Assembly: GCA_021781185.1 (NCBI GenBank)
Contig: JAJXXI010000474.1
Span: 1-7,474 of the forward strand
Length of the DNA stretch: 7,474 nucleotides
Source of the DNA: a bacterium
GTDB lineage: Bacteria > Verrucomicrobiota > Verrucomicrobiia > Limisphaerales > UBA11358
Reading direction: 5' to 3'
Shown here: in pieces, positions 6,812 to 7,474 of the stretch
Layout of the letters: each line of letters opens with the position of its first letter
How positions within the stretch are numbered: position 1 is the first letter of the stretch
Position numbers and translations under genes: made by a program
Notes under the pieces: model-generated
Databases searched by the model: none
Told to the model about the DNA's origin: nothing
The model's input: the letters and a program-made list of their open reading frames with translations, nothing else

Positions 6812-7086
6812 CGAGCAGATGGCCAAGGCTTTTTTTAGGATTTCACGCTGGCGCTGGGTGTAGGCCAGTTCGCGGCGCAGGCGTTGGTTAACTCGCTGGG
6901 CTTACCGTTGGCGGCAACGGGGCCGGTATCCGGGTGGGCTGTTTGCTCTTGCCGCCAGGCACGCAGGGTGTCGACGCTGACGCCCAAATCACGCGCAACG
7001 TCGCGATAGGGTTTACCGCTGGTCTGGGCCAGTTCCACCGCCTGTTGGCGAAAGGTGGCATCATAGGGTTTGTGTGTTCGTGGCAT
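6803..7086 (-). pseudogene. IS3-family OrfA transposase (HTH), frameshifted and lacking OrfB
   Basis: The minus-strand frame starts at the ATG at 7086 and begins MPRTHKPYDATFRQQAVELA. It continues with GKPYRDVARDLGVSVDTLRA, the helix-turn-helix of IS3/IS911-type OrfA that binds the element's ends. After PSELT a single missing base near 6887 throws the frame off. In the next frame the expected leucine-zipper segment QRLRRELAYTQRQREILKKA appears, followed by LAICSEQP, so the protein was originally about 95 residues or more. A run of seven A on the minus strand (6830-6836) within the ILKKA codons sits where IS3 elements have their OrfA/OrfB slippage site. No OrfB follows; sequence from another transposase type is joined after 6803. 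The element is dead unless the frameshift is a sequencing error, and even then OrfB is missing. Confidence 0.8.
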
Positions 7087-7149
7087 AGATCTTCGCTTTC
7101 TTTCCTACCACTCCGCGCCCGTGTCTGCAAAATCGAAGAAACCTCAGGG

Positions 7150-7240
7150 GCGCGGCATTTATGCCGCTTCGATGGGGCCAACCGTTTGGTGGGCGAGGGC
7201 GAGGGGCGTTGCGGAAGTCGAAGCGGCGTGAACGCCGCGC
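7150..7240. repeat. Pair of inverted REP-like palindromes (BIME-like element)
   Basis: Two 23-base units lie in opposite orientation, 7150-7172 and 7218-7240, with 45 bases between them. Each contains its own perfect hairpin. The first is GCGGCAT-TT-ATGCCGC at 7152-7167 and the second is GCGGCGT-GA-ACGCCGC at 7223-7238, both followed or preceded by TTCGA/TCGAA. After inverting one copy the units differ at three positions. Two of these are the two sides of the same stem base pair (A-T versus G-C), and the third is in the loop. This is the layout of REP pairs: short, hairpin-forming, intergenic and in inverted pairs. Hairpins of this kind (GCGGCATNNATGCCGC) are, as I recall, common between genes in Verrucomicrobiota. 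Confidence 0.7.
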
Positions 7241-7334
7241 TCCGCACGCGATGACACTGTTTTTCAACTGCATCGTTCCGGCTCAAAGGTGGTCTCTGGC
7301 TTCACCCCCCGAACCGGTTGCTTTTCCGGTCTGT

Positions 7335-7364
7335 ATCTGCGTTCATCCGTGTCCATCTGTGTTC
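7335..7364. repeat. Three tandem 10-bp units, intergenic
   Basis: The units are ATCTGCGTTC (7335-7344), ATCCGTGTCC (7345-7354) and ATCTGTGTTC (7355-7364). They are imperfect copies of ATCTGTGTTC. Related runs occur between genes in Verrucomicrobiota and Planctomycetes, as I recall. Translations across such runs give spurious 'CVHPCPSV' proteins, which is why I do not call a gene at 7161-7385. Confidence 0.65.
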
Positions 7365-7373
7365 AAGTTGATA

Positions 7374-7426
7374 AAACCCGCATAAACAAAGGGTTTCTTG
7401 AGCGCGTGGACGGCCACTGTCAGTGG
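7374..7426. repeat. Cluster of small inverted repeats near the right edge
   Basis: AAACCC (7374-7379) faces GGGTTT (7391-7396) across an 11-base loop, and CCACTG-T-CAGTGG (7414-7426) is a perfect palindrome with a one-base centre. No T-tract follows either, so they are not convincing terminators. If a CRISPR array starts at 7419 this would be its leader end; otherwise the stretch is part of an unknown structured intergenic element. Confidence 0.4.
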
Positions 7427-7454
7427 AACTGCCAGCCGGGTGATGGATTGAAAC
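7419..7454 (+). repeat. Single CRISPR-repeat-like 36-mer at the window edge, unconfirmed
   Basis: The 36 bases from GTCAGTGG (7419-7426) to GGATTGAAAC (7445-7454) have the length of many CRISPR repeats and end in ATTGAAAC, the classic 3' end of several type I, III and V repeats. An imperfect inner stem is possible (CCA at 7432-7434 with TGG at 7444-7446). Only one copy is present and just 20 bases remain after it, so no repeat-spacer periodicity can be seen. Evidence against: flanking inverted repeats cross the supposed repeat/spacer boundary, with GCCGG 7435-7439 pairing CCGGC 7470-7474, and GATGG 7442-7446 pairing CCATC 7456-7460. Confidence 0.22.
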
Positions 7455-7474
7455 ACCATCCGCCACTAACCGGC

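Noticed and set aside
6830..6836. A7 tract (minus strand) as a working programmed frameshift site
   Set aside because: It sits where IS3 elements slip from OrfA to OrfB, but no OrfB sequence follows and OrfA is already broken upstream.
7161..7385. Open frame on the + strand ending ...VCICVHPCPSVFKL
   Set aside because: It runs across the REP-like hairpin and the 10-bp tandem units. This type of translation is a known artefact of such repeats.
7374..7396. AAACCC / GGGTTT hairpin as a terminator
   Set aside because: The stem is short and half A/T, and it is followed by CTTGAG with no T-run.

Overview
The window is the 3' part of a respiratory operon on the + strand (1-6230), followed by about 1.2 kb of gene-poor DNA with transposase remnants and intergenic repeats (6231-7474). 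The best guess for the host is a member of the Verrucomicrobiota (Pedosphaera/Limisphaerales-like). This rests on gene content, G+C-rich codons, weak use of Shine-Dalgarno sites, and intergenic repeats of a style I associate with that phylum. It is an inference from memory, not a database result.

Region 1 (1-2948) encodes alternative complex III (ACIII), the quinol:cytochrome c (or electron carrier) oxidoreductase that replaces the bc1 complex in many bacteria. Present are the C-terminal part of ActC (NrfD-like quinol-binding membrane subunit), ActD (DUF3341), ActE (monoheme cytochrome c) and ActF (second NrfD-like membrane subunit). ActA and ActB would be expected upstream, outside the window.

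Region 2 (2945-6230) continues the operon without a break, where a caa3-type terminal oxidase is often found. It encodes a small single-span membrane protein, a CcoN-like polytopic protein, a CcoO-like membrane cytochrome c and a further membrane-anchored monoheme cytochrome c. Together these look like a copy of a cbb3 oxidase (N, O and a reduced P). However, the CcoN-like protein lacks every heme-b, heme-b3 and CuB histidine and the active-site tyrosine at the expected positions, so it should not be able to reduce oxygen. The CcoO-like protein carries an insert of about 85 residues inside its heme domain, and the insert faintly resembles the C-terminal domain of ribosomal protein L7/L12. My working model is that this cofactor-free pseudo-oxidase module docks on ACIII and carries c-type hemes that pass electrons on to a terminal oxidase encoded elsewhere. 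Most junctions are ATGA or TGATG overlaps, which implies coupled translation and a shared function.

Region 3 (6231-7474) holds no intact gene that I can support. On the minus strand there are two adjoining transposase remnants: an IS3-type OrfA with a frameshift, and a C-terminal scrap of an IS4/IS1634-type transposase. Further right are a pair of inverted REP-like hairpins (7150-7240) with a compensatory base-pair change, three 10-bp tandem units (7335-7364), and a palindrome-rich right edge with one sequence ending like a CRISPR repeat (7419-7454). That last sequence cannot be confirmed because the window ends 20 bases later.
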